A program made the position numbers and the translations under genes. The notes beneath the pieces are model-generated. The model searched no databases and had not been told where the DNA came from. It saw nothing but the letters and a program-made list of their open reading frames with translations. This document shows, one piece after another, positions 46,287 to 54,529 of a stretch of DNA of 64,000 bases. Position 1 is the stretch's first letter; each line of letters begins with the position of its first letter. Source of the stretch: Deltaproteobacteria bacterium (GTDB lineage Bacteria > Desulfobacterota > Binatia > HRBIN30 > CADEER01); the NCBI GenBank assembly GCA_029262455.1, contig JAJCZJ010000055.1, positions 22,080 to 86,079 of the forward strand. Reading direction: 5' to 3'.

Positions 46287-47099
46287 ATGGAAACCCTCTT
46301 CCCACGCACCTTCCTGCTGGTGTTCGTCCAACTCGCGGTCGGGGGGATGTTCTGCCTCAGTATCCCGCCGTTTCACGAAATGGATCGGGGCTATTACAAG
46401 TCCTCGGCCTTCGTCTTCTGGGCCATCGGCTCTCTGGCAACGATTGGGAACTTACTCCTGTGGCTGCGACCTGACACGGCTGCGTCCTCGGGCATTAGCG
46501 GTCTCGAGATCATCGCCGGCGCGCTGTTCAGCACGCTTGGCGCGGGGTATTTGTTTTCGTTGTGGTACGAGTTTTTTGTGGTGCGGGCGTGGCTCTTTGT
46601 AGCGACTTGGTTGTCCGGTTTCCTAGCGCTGATCGTCAGCGCGCTGACTTTCGCGGCAGCAGGAACAGTCCCGTTGGGCCTGGTACTCTACCCCACTTCA
46701 TTCGTTTTGGCCGCCCTGGTGCTGGGAACGGCAGCCTCGGGCATGTTGCTCGGCCATTGGTACCTCATTGACCACGACCTGTCCCTCACGCCGCTGTGGA
46801 ATGTGCTGCGCTTTTACTTGATATGCCTCGCGGTGCAGACGGCGGCACTGGGCCTCGGCGCCCTCGTGATCGGTCTAGCCGGCGGATCGAGCCCGTTGTC
46901 AGACTATGGGATCGTCTTCTTGGGTAGAGCTGCTATCAGCCCGCTTGGAACGCTAGCACTGGCAGCGATGATCTGGCGCACCCTGCTGATCCCGCAGACG
47001 ATGGCCGCAACTGGACTCTTCTATATTGCGATTCTTGCGGCGACGGTCGGTGAGCTCATCGGTCGATACTTGCTGTTTCGAACAGGCTTGCCGCTTTAA
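46287..47099 (+). CDS. Polytopic membrane protein of unknown function
   Basis: About 270 aa with roughly eight hydrophobic helices. Conserved-looking polar spots inside the membrane region are GHWYLIDHDLSLTPLW and the C-terminal ELIGRYLLFRTGLPL. GHWYL-type motifs occur in uncharacterised deltaproteobacterial membrane proteins, and the His residues could bind haem, but this is speculative. A GTG directly before the ATG is an alternative start. It probably shares a transcript with the small membrane protein just upstream. Confidence 0.65.
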   Translation: METLFPRTFLLVFVQLAVGGMFCLSIPPFHEMDRGYYKSSAFVFWAIGSLATIGNLLLWLRPDTAASSGISGLEIIAGALFSTLGAGYLFSLWYEFFVVRAWLFVATWLSGFLALIVSALTFAAAGTVPLGLVLYPTSFVLAALVLGTAASGMLLGHWYLIDHDLSLTPLWNVLRFYLICLAVQTAALGLGALVIGLAGGSSPLSDYGIVFLGRAAISPLGTLALAAMIWRTLLIPQTMAATGLFYIAILAATVGELIGRYLLFRTGLPL

Positions 47100-47112
47100 T
47101 CGCGGAACGCTC

Positions 47113-47427
47113 TTACGCCTCGGTCGCGTAGATGACCGACACCCGCAGGCCACTTGAGGTCCAGCTGACGTCGTAGCCGACGGTCATGCCGCGGCGCAGT
47201 TCTTGGGGCTTCTTGACCGGGCCAACCATGATGACATGACGAAAGTCGAAGTCGATCGACTTGCCGGCTGCGCTGCGAACCGTACCGCGTTCGGCTCCAA
47301 GGAGTAGTTCGCTGATCAGTCCCTGATAGAACTTTGAACCCGGTGGAGCCTGCTCGCCGTCCTCGGCGCCTGGCTCGGTCTGCTCGACTTCACCGGGCTC
47401 GGCCTGCTCGTCATCACCTGGTGGCAT
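47113..47427 (-). CDS. Small protein with an acidic head and a cold-shock/OB-fold-like domain
   Basis: A 104-aa protein. The first 30 residues are Glu/Gly/Pro-rich and probably disordered. The remainder is beta-rich: GTVRSAAGKSIDFDFRHVIM then ELRRGMTVGYDVSWTSSGLRVSVI. This order of short strands resembles cold-shock domains ('G.V......G..F.f..V.....L..G..V.f.v......l.V..i'). No aromatic RNP motifs are obvious. It lies 8 bp after nuoG, so it may be transcribed with the nuo block. Confidence 0.55.
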   Translation of the reverse strand: MPPGDDEQAEPGEVEQTEPGAEDGEQAPPGSKFYQGLISELLLGAERGTVRSAAGKSIDFDFRHVIMVGPVKKPQELRRGMTVGYDVSWTSSGLRVSVIYATEA

Positions 47428-47435
47428 GCGTGGCG

Positions 47436-49007
47436 TTATCCGTCGCCCGATGTCGCGCCTCCGAGTGGAGCTCCCAGACCGGCGAGACCGGCGAGAGTCA
47501 GGCCACGGAACGCTGCATGCTTGTCGGCGATTCGCTCGAATACCGCGGATGCGGAGTCATGGGACGGCGCACCGAGGCTTCCGGCGACTTTGGTCAAGAG
47601 CTGCCAACCTGGCCAGCTGTGGCCGGTCGGTTCCATCGATCGGCCGAGTACCTGGCAACGTCGTTGCCGGTTGATGAAGGATCCTTCGATCTCGGCGTAA
47701 GAAGCGATCGGCAGCACTAAGTCGGCGATCTCGAGGCTCGGCCCGTAGCGAAGATCGAGGACGATCGCAGCGTCGAGCTTGTCGCCGAGCTCGGCAATCT
47801 CCTCGACCGTACACACTTGGGTCAGATCGGTCCCGTATAGCACCAGAGTATCGATCTCCCCGGCCAGGGCGCTGTCGATGATTTTGCGCGCATCGAGTGT
47901 GAGTCCGAGTTCCGTGAGACCGGCGGTGTTCGGGTTCTTGTCGCCATCGATCAACAGTTCGTCGCTGCTGGCGCCCTCTGGCGACCACGAATGACCTGCG
48001 ACCTGCCCGGACAGCTGCTCACGCACGAGCTGATCGAAAAGGAAGATCTCCTCGTTGGAGGACTGCGCTGAGATGACTCCAGCGATGCGCTTGTCACCCT
48101 TCAGAACGTCGACAAAGCGGCCCACTGCCGCATCCCATGCGATCGGCTGCCAGTCTTCGCCGGCGCGCTGGACTGGCTGCAGCAACCGCCCTTCGCCCTG
48201 GTAGCGCTTGTAGGACAACCGACCCTCGTCACACATCCAGTAGCTGTTGACGTCGGGGTTGTGTCGCGGTCGATAGCGAAAAACTTCGCCGCTCCTGTGG
48301 TGGATGTCGATGTTGCAGCCGGTGGCGCAGCCCGGGCATACGGAAGGCGTACTTTCGAGATACCAAACCCTGGTCCGGAACCGGAAGTCTTTGTTCGTCA
48401 GCGCTCCGACCGGGCAAATGTCGGCGACGTTGCCTGAATACGGGTTGTCGAGCATTACGCCGGGGAAGAGGTCGATCTGGCAGTGATTGCCGCGCTCGAA
48501 GATCCCGAGCTCACTCGTGCCAGTCACTTCGTCGAGAAAACGCGTGCAGCGCGTACACAGGATGCAGCGCTCTTGGTCGAGCATGATCATCGGTCCGATA
48601 TCGATGGCCTTGCCCTTCGAGACCTTCGATTCCAGCGGAATGCGACTCTCCTGGCGATCGTGGTCCATGTAGTAGTCTTGCAGCTTGCACTCGCCCGCCT
48701 GATCGCAGATCGGGCAGTCGATGGGGTGGTTTACCAGCAAGAACTCGAGCACGGACTCGCGGGCGCGCAAAACACGATCCGATTTGGTGTGTACCACCAT
48801 GCCCTCATTCGCCCGCGTGTTGCAGGCGATCTGGAGCTTCGGCATCTTTTCGATCTCGACCAGGCACATGCGGCAATTGCCGGCGACCGGGAGGCCGGGA
48901 TGGTAGCAGTAATGGGGAACTTCGGTACCGAGTTGCTCGGCGGCCTGAACCAGATTGGTTCCGTTTGCGACTTCGACTTCCTGGCCGTCGATTTCGAGCT
49001 TAGGCAT
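47436..49007 (-). CDS. nuoG: NADH-quinone oxidoreductase subunit G (short form)
   Basis: A 523-aa complex I subunit. The N-terminal 2Fe-2S domain has HYCYHPGLPVAGNCRMCLVE. The His-ligated 4Fe-4S site is in HPIDCPICDQAGECKLQDY and the second 4Fe-4S site in CILCTRCTRF. A further CPGC...C cluster motif starts the molybdopterin-oxidoreductase-like domain (STPSVCPGCATGCN). That domain is short, so the protein is 300-400 residues smaller than E. coli NuoG; similar short forms are common. Its start overlaps the nuoF stop by 8 bp. Confidence 0.92.
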   Translation of the reverse strand: MPKLEIDGQEVEVANGTNLVQAAEQLGTEVPHYCYHPGLPVAGNCRMCLVEIEKMPKLQIACNTRANEGMVVHTKSDRVLRARESVLEFLLVNHPIDCPICDQAGECKLQDYYMDHDRQESRIPLESKVSKGKAIDIGPMIMLDQERCILCTRCTRFLDEVTGTSELGIFERGNHCQIDLFPGVMLDNPYSGNVADICPVGALTNKDFRFRTRVWYLESTPSVCPGCATGCNIDIHHRSGEVFRYRPRHNPDVNSYWMCDEGRLSYKRYQGEGRLLQPVQRAGEDWQPIAWDAAVGRFVDVLKGDKRIAGVISAQSSNEEIFLFDQLVREQLSGQVAGHSWSPEGASSDELLIDGDKNPNTAGLTELGLTLDARKIIDSALAGEIDTLVLYGTDLTQVCTVEEIAELGDKLDAAIVLDLRYGPSLEIADLVLPIASYAEIEGSFINRQRRCQVLGRSMEPTGHSWPGWQLLTKVAGSLGAPSHDSASAVFERIADKHAAFRGLTLAGLAGLGAPLGGATSGDG

Positions 49008-50295
49008 GAGCCGAGGCCCTCATCGCTTCGGCGCTGCGCTGCGGACAGCCGCCGTGCTGCAAGTGTTCTTCGAACTCGGAACGAAACTTCGTCACGAAGC
49101 TCTTGGTCGGCATCGCGGCTGCATCGGCGAGTACGCAAACCGTATTGCCCATCATGTTGTCAGCAACTTGCATCAACAAATCCACATCGCGGTCGTTGGC
49201 GCCGCCGTCCTCGAGCCCGATCATGAGCCGTTCGAGCCAGCCCGTACCCTCGCGACAGGGTGTGCATTGCCCGCACGACTCGTGGCGATAGAAGCGCGCA
49301 ATGATGCGAAGCGCTCGCACCATGCAGGTGTCTTCATTCATGACGATGGTGCCGCAGGAGCCGAGCAGCGACCCGGCCGCGGCGATCGAGTCGAAGTCCA
49401 TGTTCACGTCGATCTCGTCGGCCGTGAAGATCGGCACGGACGAACCCCCGGGGATCACTGCCTTGAGCTTCTTGCCGCCCGGGATGCCGCCGCAATGGTC
49501 GTAGATCAACTCCCGAAGATTCGTTCCCATGGGCAGCTCGTAAACGCCCGGTCGCTCGACGTGGCCGCTGACACAATAGAGCTTTGGGCCCGGACTCTTC
49601 TCGGGTCCGATGGTCTTGAACCATTGGGCGCCGCGTTCGAGAATCGGCCGCACGCAGCACAGAGTCTCGACATTATTGACGATGGTCGGAGCACCGAACA
49701 CGCCGTAGACTGCCGGGAAAGGCGGTTTGACTCGCGGATAGGCCCGCTTCCCTTCGAGCGACTCGATTAGGCCGGTCTCTTCCCCGCAGATGTACGCGCC
49801 AGCGCCGCGGTGGACGACCACATCGAGGTCAAAGCCGGTGCCGTAGATATCCTCGCCGAGATGGCCACCGGCAACTGCCTCGCGGACCGCTTCCTCGAGA
49901 ATTTTCGCACCTTGGGCGAACTCGCCGCGGATGTAGATGTACGCCTTGTGACATTTGATGGCGTAGGCGGCGAGCACCATGCTCTCGAGCAGCAGATGCG
50001 GATTGTGCTCGAGGATCTGTCGATCTTTGAAAGTCCCGGGCTCACTTTCGTCGGCGTTGACGCATAGGTAGCGCAGCGGGTTGTCCTTCGGCAGAAAGCC
50101 CCACTTCATCCCAGTCGGAAACCCGGCGCCGCCGCGACCGCGCAAACCCGAGGCCTTGACCTCTTCGATGATGTCTTCTGGTTCGCGTTCTTTCAGAACG
50201 CGAAGAGCCGTGGCGTAGCCACCGTCGGAGACGTAGACGTCGAGCTCACGCAGGTTGGCCACGTCTTCATGGCGCAGCAAGATCTTCTCGGACAT
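49000..50295 (-). CDS. nuoF: NADH-quinone oxidoreductase subunit F
   Basis: A 431-aa flavoprotein that oxidises NADH in complex I. The NADH/FMN site includes GLRGRGGAGFPTGMKW and VNADESEPGTFKDR. Also present are GAYICGEETGLIESLEGKR and the N3 cluster ligands ESCGQCTPCREGTGWL. I start at ATG 50295 (MSEKILLRHED); the frame extends upstream only as out-of-frame nuoB sequence. NuoE, usually just before nuoF, is missing here. Confidence 0.96.
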   Translation of the reverse strand: MSEKILLRHEDVANLRELDVYVSDGGYATALRVLKEREPEDIIEEVKASGLRGRGGAGFPTGMKWGFLPKDNPLRYLCVNADESEPGTFKDRQILEHNPHLLLESMVLAAYAIKCHKAYIYIRGEFAQGAKILEEAVREAVAGGHLGEDIYGTGFDLDVVVHRGAGAYICGEETGLIESLEGKRAYPRVKPPFPAVYGVFGAPTIVNNVETLCCVRPILERGAQWFKTIGPEKSPGPKLYCVSGHVERPGVYELPMGTNLRELIYDHCGGIPGGKKLKAVIPGGSSVPIFTADEIDVNMDFDSIAAAGSLLGSCGTIVMNEDTCMVRALRIIARFYRHESCGQCTPCREGTGWLERLMIGLEDGGANDRDVDLLMQVADNMMGNTVCVLADAAAMPTKSFVTKFRSEFEEHLQHGGCPQRSAEAMRASAHA

Positions 50296-50309
50296 GCTGG
50301 GTCGGGGTC

Positions 50310-50834
50310 TCAGACCGGTTCCGAAACTTCGGACGCCAGCTTCTGCTTCTGGCCTTGGATCTTGCGCTGCAGGGCCATCAGACCGTCGAGTACGGCTTCG
50401 GGCCGTGGCGGGCAGCCGGGCACATACACATCCACGGGAATGACCCGGTCGATGCCCGGGACCGTGGTGTAGTTGTCGTAGAATCCGCCGGTCGACGCGC
50501 ACGCCCCAAACGACATCACCCATTTCGGTTCGGCCATTTGTTCGTAGACCCGCTTGAGCACCGGCGCTTGACGGCAAGTCACCGTGCCGATGACCATTAG
50601 CAAATCCGCCTGGCGCGGCGTGAATCTCGGCAGGAGCGCACCGAAGCGATCGATGTCGTAAGGCGACATCGTCAGCGACATGAACTCCATCGCGCAGCAA
50701 GCCGTAGCGAATGGGTACGGAAACAGAGAGAACTTGCGCGCCCAACCGACCGCCTTATCGACGCTCGTCAGGATCACGCTATCTTCGATGAGAGCTTCGC
50801 CGCCCTCGGAATTGGAGATGGTTTTCAGTTCCAT
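50310..50834 (-). CDS. nuoB: NADH-quinone oxidoreductase subunit B
   Basis: A 174-aa subunit that binds the N2 cluster next to the quinone site. Ligands are in FATACCAMEFM, VIGTVTCRQAP and YVPGCPPRPEA. It is followed by nuoF 14 bp downstream. The normal neighbours nuoA, nuoC and nuoD are not in this window, so the rest of complex I must lie elsewhere if it exists. Confidence 0.96.
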   Translation of the reverse strand: MELKTISNSEGGEALIEDSVILTSVDKAVGWARKFSLFPYPFATACCAMEFMSLTMSPYDIDRFGALLPRFTPRQADLLMVIGTVTCRQAPVLKRVYEQMAEPKWVMSFGACASTGGFYDNYTTVPGIDRVIPVDVYVPGCPPRPEAVLDGLMALQRKIQGQKQKLASEVSEPV

Positions 50835-51000
50835 TGCGGATGCCCTTTTACGTCAACCTTAACGCTTATCGGCAAGCATTGACACAGTCAACGCGGGAGT
50901 CTTCGGGCATCTCCGGGCACCTCGGCGAGGCCTGGCGCAGAGTCGGCCCCGTAGTATTTGCCCATGGTGCAGGCTACAAATTCGGAATCATGGTGATCCG

Positions 51001-51471
51001 GTGACAACTGCCTGGGTGCATATCATCTCACTCGCTCTTTACGCCGCCGCCACCTTGGCGATCTTGGTGTATGCCATCCCGCGGGCGCGGGTCTTAGCCG
51101 ACCCGCAGGAGCGCTTGGCCAGAGCCGCTGCCGCGATGAAGATATACGACCCTTTCAGCATTGCGGTGCTCGGGGTCATTGTCATGACCGGAGCCTTTTC
51201 CCTGACTGCGTACAAGGACGCCCTGCGCGAGAGGTTTTTTGAGCAGATGGGCGCTGTATTGATCTGGAAGTTCGGCTTGACCTTCCTTCTGATCATCATG
51301 GCCTCCTACATGGCTTTCGGACTCGGCAACCGGATCGTCGGCCATTGCGAGATCGACGAAGAGCCGACACCTGAGTGGATCTCGCGAATGCTCACCAAGA
51401 CGCAAGTCACGGCCGCCGTGATCCTCGTCCTCTGCGGCGTGATCACGTGGGTCGCCGGCGCTCTGACGTAG
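51001..51471 (+). CDS. Four-helix membrane protein, CopD-like
   Basis: A 156-aa protein with four hydrophobic helices. Landmarks are an N-terminal His in helix 1 (TTAWVHIISLALYAAATL), DPFSIAVLGVIVMTGAFSLTAY and the C-terminal VTAAVILVLCGVITWVAG. The layout and a conserved His recall CopD/DUF2269-like membrane proteins, some of which handle copper or haem. The GTG start is supported by spacing; GGTGATCC lies upstream. It is divergent from nuoB and 23 bp before the cupin gene. Confidence 0.6.
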   Translation: MTTAWVHIISLALYAAATLAILVYAIPRARVLADPQERLARAAAAMKIYDPFSIAVLGVIVMTGAFSLTAYKDALRERFFEQMGAVLIWKFGLTFLLIIMASYMAFGLGNRIVGHCEIDEEPTPEWISRMLTKTQVTAAVILVLCGVITWVAGALT

Positions 51472-51494
51472 TCGTTACGTCGAGGAGGAACGCA

Positions 51495-51815
51495 ATGTCA
51501 GTCTTCAAACAGCTCGACGAACTTTCAGTCTTCGTCGAGGCGAAGATGAAGAAGAACAACATCTTTACGACCGAGCGCATGTTTTGCGACGTCTACTGCT
51601 TCGAGCCGGGGCAACGGCAGGACGCCCACGCCCACGCCGACTCGGATAAGGTGTACGTAGTGCTCGAAGGCACTCCGAAGATCAGTGTCGGCGACGACGA
51701 GCACGAAGTCGCCGAGGGCGGAGCAGTCTTAGCGCCCGCCGGCGAGCCCCACGGCGTGAGCAATGAGGCCAAAACTCGAGCCCGTGTCCTCGTCTTCATG
51801 GCCCCCAAACCATAG
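51495..51815 (+). CDS. Cupin-domain protein
   Basis: A 106-aa single cupin. Motif 1 is GQRQDAHAHADSDKVYVVLEG with the His-x-His pair. Motif 2 is LAPAGEPHGVSN with the third His. The barrel strands between read PKISVGDDEHEVAEGG. It probably binds a divalent metal, as in sugar isomerases or dioxygenases of this fold. Substrate unknown. The ATG has GAGGAGG 5 nt upstream, one of the best ribosome sites in the window. It likely forms an operon with the CopD-like gene. Confidence 0.9.
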   Translation: MSVFKQLDELSVFVEAKMKKNNIFTTERMFCDVYCFEPGQRQDAHAHADSDKVYVVLEGTPKISVGDDEHEVAEGGAVLAPAGEPHGVSNEAKTRARVLVFMAPKP

Positions 51816-51920
51816 CCAACACGTCCAATACCCCCTCCTTGCCGTGAGGAGTGGCCGAAAAGGGGTCGTCTATGCTGGGGAATATAGTGCAAAGTTGAAA
51901 GGCAAAGGAATCGACTCCGA

Positions 51921-53009
51921 GTGCGCTGCAACGAAATCGATACGGCACAATGTCCCCGAGCGAAGGCGCTTTCGGTCGATCGCGCAATTCGCACGTGCGT
52001 GCTCGGCGCTTTGGTCGCCGCGGTGATCTCCTCGAGTAGTTTCGCGCAATCGATGTGCCCCGGCGACTGTGATCACAGCGGACGCGTGTCGATCGGTGAG
52101 CTCTTACTCTCGGTGAAGGTTTCGCTCGAAGCGGCGGAGTACAAAGAATGCCCGGAGGTCGACTTCGACGGTAGCGAAGATGTCGATGTAGCAGAACTCG
52201 TGGCCGCTGTTCGATCGGCGCTAGACGGATGTAGCGTTGCGCCCGCCGAGTGCCCATGGCCCGATGTGAGGGACGACAATATTCACGGCTTCCTGATGGC
52301 AGGTCAGTCGAATATGCGAGGGATCGGGCGAACCGAGGACCTCCCCCTCCGTCTCACGCGCGGCGATCCGCGCGTCCTTAGGCTGAGGAACAAGTGGCGT
52401 ACGTTCGTTCCCGAGGAATCGTATTTCGGACCTGAGCTGACCTTCTCCGAGCGCATGGCCCAGGCCTGTCCCAATTCGGTCATCGGAATCCTGAAACTTG
52501 CGGTACCCGCAGTCGCGATTGAGGGCTGGTTTCCCGAGTGGGACGAAGATCGGATCGAGGAGATTTCTCCGTTGGCCGGCCCCATCTATCCGATCTTGAT
52601 GGCGCGAATCGAAACCGCGGAAGCCAAAACCGATGTTTCCTGGGAAGGATTCGTTTGGATTCACGGCAACAGCGACAAGAAGACGATCGAGGCCGCCGAG
52701 CAGTATGGCGAAAACATGATCCACCTGGCCGAGCGGGTCCGTGGCGATGTCGGCGCTGATCTCCCGTTCATCTTCCAGTACAACCTCATCTCTCTCGCCC
52801 CGCCCTCGCACTCTGCGCCGATTGTGCGGTTGGCGCCGGGCTTCCTCACCGTAGAGATCGAAAAATGGCAGGCGCAATTTGCGATTCCAAACTCCTTCGC
52901 AGCCGATTGGACGGCGCTACCGCTCTACGACCTGGTGCACTACACGTCCGAAGGGTATCTCACCGCCGGTCGGCTGCTGGCGGACGCTTTCCTGCGCCCG
53001 CAGCCGTAG
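51921..53009 (+). CDS. Secreted SGNH/SASA-type esterase with dockerin-like N-terminal module
   Basis: A 362-aa exported protein. After a signal peptide (cleavage near FAQS, about residue 44) comes a dockerin-like region of about 60 residues. It has two calcium-loop motifs, GDCDHSGRVSIGELL and VDFDGSEDVDVAELV, and flanking Cys. From about residue 115 there is a carbohydrate esterase domain of the sialate O-acetylesterase (SASA) type. Its nucleophile is Ser130 in FLMAGQSNMRGIG, and Asp337/His340 lie in DLVHYTSEGY. The GTG start is tentative. It would act outside the cytoplasm on acetylated sugars. Confidence 0.78.
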   Translation: MRCNEIDTAQCPRAKALSVDRAIRTCVLGALVAAVISSSSFAQSMCPGDCDHSGRVSIGELLLSVKVSLEAAEYKECPEVDFDGSEDVDVAELVAAVRSALDGCSVAPAECPWPDVRDDNIHGFLMAGQSNMRGIGRTEDLPLRLTRGDPRVLRLRNKWRTFVPEESYFGPELTFSERMAQACPNSVIGILKLAVPAVAIEGWFPEWDEDRIEEISPLAGPIYPILMARIETAEAKTDVSWEGFVWIHGNSDKKTIEAAEQYGENMIHLAERVRGDVGADLPFIFQYNLISLAPPSHSAPIVRLAPGFLTVEIEKWQAQFAIPNSFAADWTALPLYDLVHYTSEGYLTAGRLLADAFLRPQP

Positions 53010-53134
53010 CGCCCGACGGCGCTTACAGCAGAAGAGAATTTATCCGCAGATGAAAGATGGGCGGAACCAAAATCGCAGTTGAACGCTCGTGGAAGCGGAT
53101 ATTGCCAAACGAACTTGCGTTTCCGAAGCAATGG

Positions 53135-53229
53135 AACCGCAGAGGAACGCGGATAAACGCAGATCGCGGGCAACGCCCTGATTTGAGGGGCAAAGGTTCT
53201 CGGCGTTCATCCGCGTTTCTCTGCGGGTT
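53135..53229. repeat. Long imperfect inverted repeat between genes
   Basis: The left arm (53135-53163, with CCGCAGAGGAACGCGGAT and AACGCAGA) and the right arm (53198-53229, reverse complement CCGCAGAGAAACGCGGAT) form a stem of about 29 bp with few mismatches. The 34-nt loop is unrelated. It lies in the 240-bp gap between the esterase gene and the convergent pgsA. A related word, ATCCGCAGATGAA, occurs at about 53042. It may be a dispersed repeat and a terminator for both genes. Confidence 0.75.
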
Positions 53230-53249
53230 GAAAAGATCGGTTCGGCACC

Positions 53250-53807
53250 TCAGGCAGTGGCGGCGCGGATGACGCGTACGTGGTACTTGACCGCCGACCA
53301 GATACCGAGGATTAGCGACACCCACAGGAAACACATGCCCGCTGTCTGGAAGTCGATGCCTGCGACGCGGTAGTGAATGAGTAGGCCGTGCAAAGCGAAG
53401 ATCTGGAAGATGGTCTTGTACTTGCCTAGCTCGTCGGCCGCCAAGACGATCCCCTGTTGGAGGGCGATGGTACGCAGCGCTGTGACTGCGAACTCTCGTC
53501 CGACGATCGCGGCGACCAGCCAAGCCGGTACACGGGGCGTTTCCATACCGACCAACATGATCAGCACGGAGACGACGATCAGCTTGTCGGCCAGCGGGTC
53601 GAGAAACTTGCCGACATCCGTCTTCAGGTCGCGTTCCCGCGCAAGGTAGCCGTCGACGTAGTCGCTCACCGATGCGACAAAGAATGTGATGGCGGCGAGA
53701 AGACTGCGCGTCGGGCTATCGTCCAACATGAGCAGCACCAGGACCGGTACTAGCAAGATGCGAAAACCGGTAACGGCGTTCGCTACATTGAGGACATTGC
53801 CCGCCAA
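53250..53807 (-). CDS. pgsA: CDP-diacylglycerol-glycerol-3-phosphate 3-phosphatidyltransferase
   Basis: A 185-aa, multi-helix CDP-alcohol phosphotransferase. The catalytic motif is DYVDGYLARERDLKTDVGKF followed by LDPLADK, with all four Asp and the Ala-Arg present. It makes phosphatidylglycerol phosphate at the inner membrane. The start is a TTG immediately after the TAG of the transglycosylase gene, without a clear Shine-Dalgarno, suggesting coupled translation. Confidence 0.94.
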   Translation of the reverse strand: MAGNVLNVANAVTGFRILLVPVLVLLMLDDSPTRSLLAAITFFVASVSDYVDGYLARERDLKTDVGKFLDPLADKLIVVSVLIMLVGMETPRVPAWLVAAIVGREFAVTALRTIALQQGIVLAADELGKYKTIFQIFALHGLLIHYRVAGIDFQTAGMCFLWVSLILGIWSAVKYHVRVIRAATA

Positions 53808-54416
53808 CTACTGAAACTGGGCTCGATAGTGGTCGCGGTATCGAAAGACCTTTTGGACATAGTCGATGGTCTCCCGGTACGGGGGCACGCCGTTGTAGCG
53901 CTTTACGGCTCCACCGCCAGCGTTGTACGCGGCCAAAGCCAGGCGAACGTTGCCTTTGTACTCGTCGATCAGCAGACGCAGGTGCTTGACGCCGCCCTGG
54001 ATATTGTCGCTCGGATTGTACGCACTCCAAACGTTGTGTTGCCGCGCCGTCGCCGGCATCAGCTGCATGAGTCCGAGCGCGCCCTTCGGAGATCGTGCGG
54101 TCGGCACGAATCCGGACTCTGCGCGAATCACTGCCTTCACGAGAGCGGGATCGACGCCCTCTTCTGCCGACACCGAAGTGATGATCGCATCAAACGCGCT
54201 GTGGTGCGGCCGATCGACGATCGCTCCGCGAAATCCACGGCGCTTCGGATAGCGTTTGAAACCACGCCGCGCCGGGGCGTTGCTGAAGTGAATCGTCCCG
54301 TCGGCTGAGCGATACATGTAGATCTCCGCCGAGGCCTCTCCGGCCAACAGCGCGCCTGCGACCAGTACTGCTCCAAATGCAATCAATCCTCTCATCGAAG
54401 AAGAAGGTACGGCCAT
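53808..54416 (-). CDS. Lytic transglycosylase with N-terminal DUF4124
   Basis: A 202-aa exported enzyme that cleaves peptidoglycan glycan strands. A signal peptide (LIAFGAVLVAGALLAGEASA) is followed by a short DUF4124 segment (EIYMYRSADGTIHFSNAPAR). The SLT domain has the catalytic Glu in KAVIRAESGFVPTARSPKGA, LMQLMPATARQH and the C-terminal LALAAYNAGGGAVKRYNGVP. Two ATG starts, seven codons apart, both leave a signal peptide. pgsA follows directly. Confidence 0.93.
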   Translation of the reverse strand: MAVPSSSMRGLIAFGAVLVAGALLAGEASAEIYMYRSADGTIHFSNAPARRGFKRYPKRRGFRGAIVDRPHHSAFDAIITSVSAEEGVDPALVKAVIRAESGFVPTARSPKGALGLMQLMPATARQHNVWSAYNPSDNIQGGVKHLRLLIDEYKGNVRLALAAYNAGGGAVKRYNGVPPYRETIDYVQKVFRYRDHYRAQFQ

Positions 54417-54529
54417 TCTGGTTCTCGGTCAATCTGCAAATACAATGTTTCCGCGGATCGCCCACCGGTTGAGTTAGGAGACTCGACCATTCGACCCCCG
54501 TCCGGCCTCCTGCTAGTGGAATCCTCAAT

